A stretch of 64,000 bases of DNA from Anagrus nilaparvatae (taxonomy: Eukaryota > Arthropoda > Insecta > Hymenoptera > Mymaridae). The stretch's first letter is position 1, and every line of letters begins with the position of its first letter. Below are positions 54,700-64,000 of this stretch, in pieces. Under the pieces are notes generated by a model. It was not told the DNA's origin. It ran no database searches and saw nothing but the letters and a program-made list of their open reading frames with translations. The stretch covers positions 12,958,001 through 13,022,000 of the forward strand of contig JAKSXM010000014.1 of the NCBI GenBank assembly GCA_022575985.1, given 5' to 3'. A program made the translations under genes and the position numbers.

Positions 54700-55868
54700 T
54701 TGAGACGGTACGAAAGGGGGCCCAGTGTACCTTCGATTCTTTTCTATAATAATATATACCAGATCTATTAGGATGGGTATTTGGTAACACAATAACTAGA
54801 CTTGATTTTACAGAATAAAAATAAAGTAGAGTTTTTATTTATGAAAATATATGGATTGTCTTATATTATTTAATTAACAATTTATTGTTAAGTAATAATT
54901 GACTTTATAAAAAATAAGATTATAATTATTTATTTACAATGGTTGTTGTGTGTGTAGCAAACTTAGATAAATCAAAATTTAAATAATTAATAGAAATTAT
55001 TTACAATAATATTTTAATATGTAGCAGAAATCATATAATGCTAATTTATATAAAAAATGAATTTAATATTAATTACGTTAGCTCGGTTTACGTATTGTGC
55101 TTAGGACAACCCCAAGTATGGGAATTATATGCTGGACTGTTAAAAGATGGGAGCAACTCGCCGTCGCGTTGACTTATAGCAAAGCAAAAGGTTTCTGACG
55201 TCACGCGGTTGGTAACCAGACCCACGTGACCATCTAGGGACTCTAAACGCCAATCTCAGTGCAGCCCTTAATTAACCTGGCCGTATTGAGAGAGCAACTC
55301 ACTCAAATGACAGTCAGGATAACTAAAAAGACTTACCTGTAGAAGGGGTAACCAACTTCTACTGATTGGGTCGAGAGACCATAAGTGGAAGCGCCAGATT
55401 CCCTTTACCGAGCTATAAGACGTACAAAGGGAGCATCTCGCCCTTGCACGGCCGGTATATATAATAGGTGGTAACCAACCTATGTTTCCATCCTTGGAGC
55501 AACTCCAAGAGCACAAGTAACTAGAGCATCTCAAGTTTACTTAAGATCCGTTGTGCAACACAGCCGGATAACGAATGTATATTTTCTCGTGTCTTTGCAC
55601 CGTATTTATATGTTTTCGCTCACATTAACGCTCATAAGATAATAAAAGATATCTAAAGAAGTGAGATAACTAATGTCATATGATTGGAAGCGCATGCGTC
55701 GCCTTGTTTTAAATGTGTGTGTACGTGATCTTTGATCACGGAAGCACAGCTGATAAATTTCTAATAAATGTGAGTTGGGGTTAGGTTATGAGAGGGTATG
55801 ATTATAATAAAAAAAAATATTTATCATTTAAATTACTTATTGGCGGGGTGCCTATCATACCGTCTCAA
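54700..55868. mobile_element. DNA element with short TIRs TTGAGACGGTA
   Basis: Ends TTGAGACGGTACGAAAGG and CCTATCATACCGTCTCAA; the element interrupts a copy of the dispersed repeat (compare the uninterrupted 52,455-52,510). 1,169 bp, with a GC content above its surroundings at 55,080-55,560, including GTGGTAACCAAC palindromes. No convincing protein. No clear target duplication. Confidence 0.7.
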
Positions 55869-55971
55869 TATATAAAATTTTTTTTCATTTTTTTATTTTT
55901 ATTGTATTTTTAATAATTTATTTTTGTGGCTGTGTGTCTTTCGGTACCATAATGACTCTAGTTATATATAT

Positions 55972-57471
55972 GTTACATCCCAAACGTTTAATTGACCAAT
56001 TCATGAAATGGTCAAGACCCTTGCCCAATTCATAAATTGGTCAAAATTTTGACCATTTCATGAATTGGTCAAAAATATTCAATTTTTTTACACTAGTTGG
56101 TCAATAATTTTGGAGTGAATAAAAATAACGTTTATGTACACAGGAGTCACCATTATATTTTTTGATTTTAATAATTAATAATTAAAAATGCATATTAATA
56201 AAAAAATTATTACAAGTCTAAATTAATTAATTAGAAAATATATATTTAATTAGAAAATAATTTTTAAGAAAATAATTTTAATTAGAAAATATATATTTTT
56301 AAGTACATTCACATTTAAAATAAAATAAATAACAAATTATTAAAAATTTTTTCAAAATAATTACCGGAATCATACAATCTTTGTTTTTGAGTCAAAATTA
56401 CGGTCAAAACTATTTAAGTCAAATCTATTTATAAAGACTAAAAAATAGTGGTTCAAAGTAACCTAACCAATAACAAGATAGTGTAAGAGAAAAAAATCAT
56501 ATTTTTATAGATTTTCATTTGATTAAAAGGAAAGTTTTGATGGTTTAGCTTAAGATAAATACAGCTTCAATTTTTTTCGCATGTATTATGAATAATGTGG
56601 GCCTGTTGAAGCTGGAGATCTCAGAACAATTCGTCGGGATTTTTTTCTAAATCCAATAAGTTATGCATAATTTTTAAAAATCCCCCGTTTTACTTTCCGT
56701 TTTCTCCACGGAAAAACGTTGGATCTTAATTTCCTCTTACAGGAAATTTTTTTTTTCATTAACCTCGAACGCGCAACTATTATTTTTTTTGGAAAATTGA
56801 TAACTTATTAATATCAGAAAATAAAGTTAAACTTTTAACTTTCGCACGTTCTGCAAAAATGCTTGTCAGAATACCTCTTTACTTTATTTTCTAATATTTG
56901 CGAAAAATTATTCATTTTCCAAAAAAATAATAGCCCGAGATTATTGAAAAACGAAACTTCCTGTAAGAGGAAATTTTTTGATCCAACGTTTTTTCGCTGA
57001 GAAATCTTGGAAAGCAAAACAGGGGTTTTTCTAACTAAAACTTAACAGATTATCGACATATAGTAGAGCACACGGAATGCTCTTAATAACAAAATAAGCA
57101 GCGCAGATTTTATAAATAATAAGAATATTTAAGATATTTAATAATAATAATAAAATAAATTCAAATTGTTTGTGGATGTTATTGTTTTTGAATTAAAATA
57201 AAAATTAAAAATTGATAAATAATTTAGATTTAAAATGTTTTATTTTATACCTATAATTTATATGCATGATAAAATATTATATTTATTCAATTTTAAGTAT
57301 TGACCAACTAGTGTAAAAAAATTGAATATTTCTGACCAGTTCATGAATTGGTCAAATTTTTTACTATTTTTTGACCAATTCATGAAATGGGCAAGGGGCT
57401 TGACCATTTCATGAATTGGTCAAAAAGTTGACCATTTCATGAATTGGTCAATTACACGTTTGGGGTGTAAC
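55972..57471. mobile_element. DNA element with palindrome-cluster TIRs
   Basis: Ends GTTACATCCCAAACGTTTAA and CACGTTTGGGGTGTAAC. Each ~150-bp TIR contains three or four copies of the palindrome-like TTGACCAATTCATGAAATGG (completed by TCAA). ATATATAT on both sides would fit an 8-bp hAT-type duplication but is low complexity. The centre (about 56,690-57,010) is also a fold-back around AAAACGTTGGATC and CCTCTTACAGGAAATT. No protein. Confidence 0.8.
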
Positions 57472-57491
57472 ATATATATATTAAAATAATA

Positions 57492-58563
57492 CACTGAAAA
57501 ACCGATACCATTGAAGCAATGACTTAGAAGCGATTGAAATATGCCAATAGAATATATCATTGATTTGATGGCGCGGCTATTAAACGAATAGCTTCTCGCC
57601 ATTAATATGGCAGTCATTGTTTTGACGTAAATTTTCGTCAAAATAAAAGAGAATATAAAATTGAATTAATAGAGAGCATACAATCAAAATAATTGTTTTT
57701 AATATTTTGATTTAACGTTTAAAAACATTCAATCAATAGAAATTGATTTTAGTTCAATAATATTATTAATAACAAAAAAAAGTACCTATTATGCATATGT
57801 GTAGGTACTATTCTTTCTCTTTCTATCCTTCTGCGTATTTACCGATTACTCAGACTATATATTATGGCTTTTAATGGCGCGCGCCTGGGTGTGTTTTTGT
57901 TTATATTATTGTTATTCATTATTTTATTACTATTATATAAAGAAATGGAATTTCCTGAAAATAATTTATGATTAGATTTAATTAATATTTTTAAATATGC
58001 ATTTTGTTAGATATACTTAAATTACTCTGAGTATTAAAAAAAAGGGTGGGAAAATTATTATCTGTAACATATAGTCTTCAAAATTTTTTTATTATATCAA
58101 AGTGTCATGCTGGTGTAATGGATAAAGTCGCTGCCTGCTGATCAACACGGTTTACAACGGTCCTTGGTTCGATCCCGGATGATGTCGCAGTTTTTTTATT
58201 TGATAATAAATTTACAAAAAATAAATTAATTCCAAAAATGTAATTAAAAATGTAATAGGTAATAATTAAAAAAAATAAATAAAAAAAAAAATAAAAAAAT
58301 AATTAATAAATATAACAACACCAAAAAAACAGACAAGCAGGGGGGGGAATCATTAAAATAAAGTAAATATAAAATTTTTAAAAAAAATAAATTTTTATTT
58401 ATTTTCTATTAAATATACATTGAAGTGATGTATATTATAATCACTTCAATAGCCTTTAAATATTTGAAATAATTTCTATCTCGCCATTGAATTTATGATA
58501 TCCGTCATTGGCATATATCAATTGCTTTAAAATCATTGATTCAATGGTACCGGTTTTTCAGTG
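57492..58563. mobile_element. mariner-type MITE, ~85-bp TIRs
   Basis: Ends CACTGAAAAACCGATACCAT and its inverse ATGGTACCGGTTTTTCAGTG, flanked by TA on both sides (57,490-57,491; 58,564-58,565). The arms continue through ATTGAAGCAATGA and ATATGCCAAT. 1,072 bp, no transposase. It abuts the previous element almost directly. Confidence 0.8.
58104..58197 (+). ncRNA. tRNA-like Pol III unit (tRNA pseudogene or SINE head)
   Basis: A box TGGTGTAATGG (58,111-58,121) and B box GGTTCGATCCC (58,166-58,176) match the Pol III internal promoter, and a T7 run (58,191-58,197) could terminate transcription. If read as a tRNA (58,104 start) the T loop TTCGATC is perfect, but the acceptor stem has only four of seven pairs and the T stem one mismatch plus two wobbles. 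So it is probably a tRNA pseudogene or the head of a tRNA-derived SINE, carried inside the MITE. Confidence 0.45.
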
Positions 58564-58565
58564 TA

Positions 58566-59330
58566 CAGAGTTAGTATGTGTGCTATGTTTAACCTCTTTG
58601 AACCTTACGTTATATCAGAGGTCACCAACAATTTGTACAAGCGGTCCAAACCGCATTTTTTGCTTTTATATCCTCGGAAGTCGATATATATATTGAGATA
58701 TATACCGCTTTTTTCTTTAATGGAAATAATTTTTGGTTTGAAGACGTATGTGGATAAATTGTTAGTGAATCTGTAGGATTAGAAGGTATATACAGGGTTG
58801 GTGAAACTTTAACAACCGTTTCTCAAACTCAATTATCTTTAACCTCCTTAGGATTTGGGAAGGCCAATTGCGGTCCAAGGTCCGAATTTTTTATAGGAGC
58901 CATGCTGACAATTCCATCTTTAAAGCGCAGAGTTGTATTTCTACGACTCTACTCTTTAAAAGAGGCGCAAAAAACCTTGAAAAAACGCCCTCTTTCACGC
59001 TCTCTTTCTAGCACTTTCTATTTCATCTGTCTCCTGTGGACCGGCAGTCAGCTCTACTCTCCCTTCTTATAATAAATATTTAATTTTTGTTAAATATTTA
59101 TTTAGAAATAAAAGTATAATTGCTCCACATCAGAGGCAAACCCACTTCATAATATAATACTACATTACAAAGCAAGAACGTTACCTCTGCGCTACCGTGC
59201 CTGGTTGCAGAGTTAGTATTAGGTGATGTTTAATTAGGCTAATATGTTCCCGGTGTTGTGGTATTGATTTTTTATTATTAATTTTTATTATTATCATGTT
59301 GTTATTGTCCAAAATATATATATATATATA
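58566..59330. other. No recognised feature
   Basis: 58,600-59,060 is less AT-rich, but no convincing coding frame; the rest is AT-rich with a TA microsatellite at 59,318-59,330. Confidence 0.4.
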
Positions 59331-61890
59331 CTAGCAAAAGTTGGAAGGGGGGCTCCGCCCCCCCCCCCTGTATTGCATTTCCTCCTGTTTTTGTTGCTTA
59401 AGAAAACCAGGTTTCATTGTAAATTTATAACTATGCAAACACATTTAGAGTTTTCAGAGGAGCCTAGTTCTGTCCCCAGTAAAGTTATTATTATTAATTA
59501 CAGAAACATATTTTAAAAGGTATTGGAGAGGCTATGTCTAATCCTAAAGATAATTTATTTCTTATGGAATCGGCGTGTTTCTCCCGCACGAACAGAATCT
59601 AGCATTTTAGTATTAGTATCTCGTGTACTATTTTGGTATACTATAGATTTAGAGACTTCAAGACCTGTTATGAATCATGTTAGTCGGCTAGTAATTTCAT
59701 AATTTAAACTTTTTGTTATTACCTGTATATCCAATTTTTTCGGTATTTTTTAATCTAGTGAATTTAAGGCCGCCAATCACTGAAATTATTTACAAATTTT
59801 TATTGAAATGTCCTTTTTTGTGCAAATTTATCTGAGTACGTATAAATTAGTGCCGAATCGAGTAATACCAATTGCGGCCGAAAAATTTTATCATATTTAG
59901 AAGATATTTTAGTTTTTAATCAAAATTTCAAAATTTTATTTTTTTCAAAAATAGTAAAAATTGAATATCTCCAAAAGTACGGAGCTGAATTGCAAAACTA
60001 TGGCCTATGTCATACGCAGACTTTTTTTCTATATTTTGACACTTCATTTTGACTTTTCATTGATTAGACCCTGATGATGAAACACATACACAGACAGACC
60101 CACAAATATATGATTAAAAATACCATAAAAAATAAAAAAATTTAAAAAAATTTTTCAACCATCTTCAAAAATATTTTAAAGATACCTCCGTTTTGAATAA
60201 AAATTTAAGAGAATACGTAAGAACTGGTGTTAAATCGAATACTACAAAGTGTGACAGTAAAATTTTTCTATAGTTTCAAGATATTTCAATTTTTGTTAAA
60301 AATTTTTTAAAATTTTATTAAGTTCAATAATACTCAAAATTGAATATCTCCAAAAGTATGATAGCTGAGTCGCAAAACTATGGCCTATGTCACCCGCCGA
60401 CTTTTTTTCTTTAATTTGACACCAGTTTTATTAAATTTCGTTCACTGGTTTGATCCTGATGATAATACACACACACACACAGACACACAAATAAATTTTC
60501 AAATATATATAGTAGTAAGATATATATAAAAATTTTTTTACCAGCTTCAAAGATATTTTAATTCTGAAGCAACGTCCGTTTTTAGTAAAAATTTAACTAA
60601 GTACGTATAAATTAGTGCCAAATCAAGTAATACAACTAGCGACTCACTTTTTAGCCAAATTTTCAAAAAATTTAATTTTTTCCAAAAATAGTTTAATTTT
60701 AACTTTATTTTGACACTGGTTTTATGTAATTTCTTTCATTGGTTTGAGTCTCATGATAAAACACAGAGAAAATAAAATTTAATTGAGTACAGACAGATAG
60801 ACAAATAAATTTTCAAATGTATATAGTACTAGCATAGGTGATAGGAGGGGCTCCGCCCCCCCTGTGTCGCATGTATTTCTGTTTCTGTTGCTTCAAAAAA
60901 TCATTTTTCACTGCAAATTTATAATTATAATAAAGAATTATTGCGCTATTCTGCATTAAGTGTTAATTGATGTTCTATATAGGTGTATTTAAAAAATTAT
61001 TCTTAAACAAAAGAGTAGTATTATGTCTAAATGTTATTATGTTTAAATGATATTAAATATTTTTTTTTAATTATTATCTAGTCAAAATAATTTAATTAAT
61101 TATTAAAATAATATATTTTTATATTCTAAAAAAATTGATATTTATATTTTGTTATTTATGTATTGGCCTATAGAGGCTGTAAATGTATTAATTAAATAAA
61201 TAAATAAATAAATATAAAATGTATTATTCTAAACTATCAAATGATTATAGTAATCAGGAAGTTAATTGTTCTTTTGCTACGCCCCCCACTCTCCTGTGTC
61301 TCATTTAATTCTGTTTGTGTTGCTCAAAAAATTATTTTTCACTGCAAAATTTATAATTATGGAAACACATTCAGATTTTTCAGATGAGGCTCAGTCCCTC
61401 ATGTTCACATTTACTTCAATATTTTTCTGTTGCTTAAAAAAATCATGTTTTACTACAAATTTAAATTATTTAATTCAAACTACAAATTTAATTCAAACTA
61501 TCAAGAGCAGCGTAGGTAAAACATTAATGAAAAATTATAGGTTTTGATTAATTCTCTAGTTGTAATAGAGAAAATAAAAAATTTTAACTGAGTACGTATA
61601 AATTAGTGCTAAATTAAGTAATACCAATTGCGACATTAAAATTTGTTCATATTTTTCAGATATTTCAATTTTTAAGCAAATTTTAAAAAAATTTTATTTA
61701 TCCCAAAAATAGTAAAAATTAAATATCTCCAAAAGTACGAAAGCTACTCGCAAAACTATAGCTTATGTTATCCGCATACTTCTATTCCTTATTAAGACAC
61801 CGGCTTCATGTCAATTGATTCGGCGGCTATCAGTCATTAGGGTACAGACAGAAAGACAGACAGGCAGACAAATAAATGTTCAAATATATA

Positions 61891-62957
61891 TTGGCAAAAA
61901 AATCTACCACCGCGGGTAAGGGTGGCGCTGTTAAAAAATCCAATATGGCGTCTCACAACATGCTAGCATAATATCTTATAATATAAATATTATTGTTTTT
62001 TCAAGTTTTTTCTAATTATTTTAAGAAAATGTCGCGAATTTCTATGAGAAATATATACAATTATGCGCTATTACTTGGTCTAGGAGTTATTTTGAAGGTG
62101 AAAGAATTTTAAATTCTAATTTAATTGTTATTTTTGGGGTAACTAGGATAGAAAATAATACAGTTTTTCTGTATTCATTAATTTTACAAACGTCACACAT
62201 TACAAGTAACCCATATGAAGTAAAAGAAAAATTATTAATTAAATCAGAAATTTTAAACAATGAAATGTGTCAAGATGTTGTTATATTATCAATGAGTTGT
62301 ACTTGTAAAGCTGTGCAAAGTGAAATTTGCAAACACGTAGTTGCAGTATTATTATATTGCAACAGGTATTTAAAGCTTTTTATTTTTTTATAATTTTTTA
62401 TTAAAGTTAATTTTTAACTATCTAATATAATTATAATTATTGTTATTCTATTTTAATAAATAATAGTAATATATATTTCATATATATTTCATATATATTT
62501 TTAGGAATGATAACGAACAAATGTATAATTCAACATTCTTGTTACAGTTTTAAATTTTCAATAACTTTAAACACTCTGTCCTTTTATCTACTTTTTCTGT
62601 ATTTCCAAATATATTTTTTCTTATTACATAAATCTGAAAAAATTTTGGTATTCTATGAAAACTTAAATTGGAGTCAACAATAACTTGTGAATCACATTGT
62701 GAACAACACCGATTATCTCCGTTTTTTATTTTTTTTGTTGATGAATCAATTACAATTTCACATTAAATCATTTATATGTCTTTATTTTACTTAATTTTAT
62801 TCACATTCATAAATTTTTAATCTTATAAAATAAGTTTTTATTTATAAAAACAACTAAAATACCCATTTATACAATAATAACATCATGACGTGGGACGCCA
62901 TATTGTGTATTTCAACTTTTTAACACTTGGGGCGCACTGTTAATTTAAATTGCCAAT
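61891..62957. mobile_element. TIR element carrying SWIM-domain exons
   Basis: Termini TTGGCAA and TTGCCAA; inner arms share GGTGGCGCTGTTAAAAA-type and CAATATGGCGTCTCAC / CAATATGGCGTCCCAC blocks. 1,067 bp inserted in the dispersed repeat (CAAATATATA / TAGTATATAG). The interior holds two exons of a SWIM zinc-finger protein on the plus strand. Confidence 0.7.
62026..62553 (+). CDS. SWIM zinc-finger protein fragment, two exons
   Basis: Exon 1 runs from acceptor TTTTAAG (62,025) to donor CAG|GTATTT (62,365/62,366), 340 bp with one open frame: YEKYIQLCAITWSRSYFEGE, SHITSNPYEVKEKLLIKSE, and SCTCKAVQSEICKHVVAVLL. The last is a SWIM zinc finger (CxC...CxH), a DNA- or protein-binding module found in MuDR-type transposases and in several insect nuclear proteins. 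Exon 2 (62,505-62,553) joins in phase after a TATATTTTTAG acceptor, adds NDNEQMYNSTFLLQF and stops at TAA. No upstream exon is present inside the element, so it is a fragment. It may be the C-terminal remnant of a transposase or a captured host gene piece. Confidence 0.55.
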
Positions 62958-63514
62958 AGTATATAGTATTCAGATACGTATATAAAGATGGTTCTAGAAT
63001 TGACTAAATCAAGTAATACCAATTGCGACATTAAAAATTTTATTATATTTTTCAGATATTTCACTATTTAACCAAATTTTCAAAAAATTTAATCTTTCCC
63101 AATAATAGTAAAAGATTTTTAATTTAACTTTATTTTGACACTGGTTTTATGTAAATTCGTTCAATTCGGTTTGAGTCTCATGATGAAATACATACACACA
63201 GGCACACATATAAATTATTATAAAAACCATAAAAAATAAAAAAATGAAAAAAATTTTGTTTACCAGCTTCAAAAATATTTTATAAAATTTTAAAGATACC
63301 TCCGTTTTGAATAAAAATTTAGGAGAATACGTAAAAATTGGTGCCGAATCGAATACTAAAAACTTGTGACAGTAAAATTTCTTTTTAATACCGGTTTCAT
63401 GCCAATTGGTTCGGCGATTCTTGAGTTATTAGGGTAGAAACAAACAAACAGACAAATAAATTTTCAGATATATATAGTATAAAGTATATATAGTATATTT
63501 CAAATATATATGAG

Positions 63515-64000
63515 TATATGAGCAATTATTTTAAAAGTGCTACTTAATTTGAACCTGGAATCGTAATTTTTTTTTTGAGGGCACATCGATACGACCCGTG
63601 TTTTCAGGTAGTTTGAACCCTCAGAAAACTGAAAAAAAATCGTGAACAAGAAATCGGCGATAGGTGCAAAAAAGATTTTTTTTTTTTATATCAAAAAACG
63701 CGTTTTTCGTATCTGAGCTACCCCAAATTTTTAACTTTTTAGGTAAATAAAATTTTAAAAAAATAGATAAGAGAATCTGATTGCCAGAGAAAAACCACTC
63801 CAGAAGAAAAAGAAAACTTATCTTTTTACGATGAAATTTTGCCAAGTTCAATTAAAGTCAATTAAAGTCAATTTAATATTTTGCTCAAATTCGTCTTAAA
63901 AAAGATTGAAATTTTATTGAAAAATGCTTGTTTCTGAACTTTAACCATGCATTACTCGCTTGATTTTCATCGTAAAATAATAATTTTTTTTTTTAATCGA
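63515..64000. mobile_element. Second copy of fold-back F1, cut by window edge
   Basis: Starts TATGAGCAATTATTTTAAAA and follows the left arm of 26,697-27,846 with minor differences to the window end. It is inserted in the dispersed repeat next to TATATAGTATATTTC. A minus-strand frame (63,621-63,851) is within the arm and not a gene. Confidence 0.9.

Larger units (their letters stand above)
52040..63514. repeat. Dispersed repeat field with GC hairpins, possibly Helitron-like
   Basis: Several copies, in both orientations, of a unit with a GC-rich hairpin (GGGGGGCGCAGCCCCC or GGGGCTCCGCCCC), 10-40 bp of spacer, CTAG, then TACTATATATA, GAAAATTTATTTGTCTGT, a TGTC microsatellite and ACCCTAATGACTCAAGAA. 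Hairpin-CTAG junctions are at about 52,118, 54,341, 59,331 (inverse) and 60,831 (inverse). Partial copies are at 53,757, 61,850 and 63,440. A hairpin just before CTAG-T suits Helitron 3' ends, but no RepHel protein is in the window. Other TIR elements are nested in this field. Confidence 0.6.

Noticed and set aside
55080..55560. Solo LTR with TATA box (TATATAATAGG)
   Set aside because: The segment is bounded by short TIRs (TTGAGACGG), not TG...CA ends, and no direct duplication is seen.
59470..59720. Possible LTR-element coding remnant (MSNPKDNLFLMESACF)
   Set aside because: Too short and interrupted to assign; no motif.

Overview
The window is eukaryotic, very AT-rich and packed with transposable elements and satellite-like repeats. 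I see no complete host gene. The mix (R1-like and CR1/Jockey-like LINEs, a Polinton, mariner/pogo/Harbinger-type MITEs, many fold-back elements) fits an arthropod, probably an insect, but I cannot name the species.

Left part (1-32,442): a head-to-head 13-bp minisatellite (1-815); a MITE with 55-bp perfect inverted ends (2,519-3,354); a run of tandem arrays (4.6-9.2 kb); a 5'-truncated R1-like LINE (11.6-12.26 kb) next to a DNA transposon with ~330-bp composite inverted ends and a broken ORF (12.26-14.08 kb); a decayed transposon protein gene (14.5-15.9 kb); palindromic minisatellites (17.0-17.76 kb). From 18.16 to 23.46 kb there is a nest. An R1-like LINE with a 13-bp target duplication cuts a second decayed transposon gene, a pogo-type MITE also cuts that gene, and a CR1/Jockey-like LINE abuts it. 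The LINE tail plus its flank is repeated in inverted orientation around a 1-kb minisatellite (23.2-26.5 kb). Several large fold-back elements follow (26.7-32.3 kb).

Centre (32,443-48,582): a Polinton/Maverick, a self-synthesising virus-like transposon of 16,140 bp. It has 194-bp terminal inverted repeats starting AG and a perfect 6-bp target duplication, TACGGG. All genes lie on the minus strand. From the right end they are: a small gene with a myristoylation-type N-terminus; a multi-exon protein-primed DNA polymerase B with tandemly duplicated small exons; a packaging ATPase whose Walker A motif is split by an intron; a basic protein; a conserved two-part protein; a parvovirus-type phospholipase A2 protein; a retroviral-type integrase with chromodomain; a minor capsid candidate; a small basic, hydrophobic-core protein; the major capsid protein; and two unidentified genes. 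Replication (polymerase), integration (integrase) and virion functions (capsids, ATPase, PLA2) are all represented. Most genes carry a single stop or frameshift, while the termini are almost identical, so the copy is young and defective or needs unusual decoding. A 62-bp exact piece of one Polinton gene sits 706 bp outside its left end.

Right part (48,583-64,000): tandem arrays; a fold-back element (50.3-51.3 kb); a field of inverted copies of one repeat family with GC-rich hairpins and CTAG ends, possibly Helitron-like (52.0-63.5 kb). Nested in that field are several inverted-repeat elements, one containing a tRNA-like Pol III promoter and one containing exons of a SWIM zinc-finger protein. 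A truncated second copy of the 26.7-kb fold-back closes the window.
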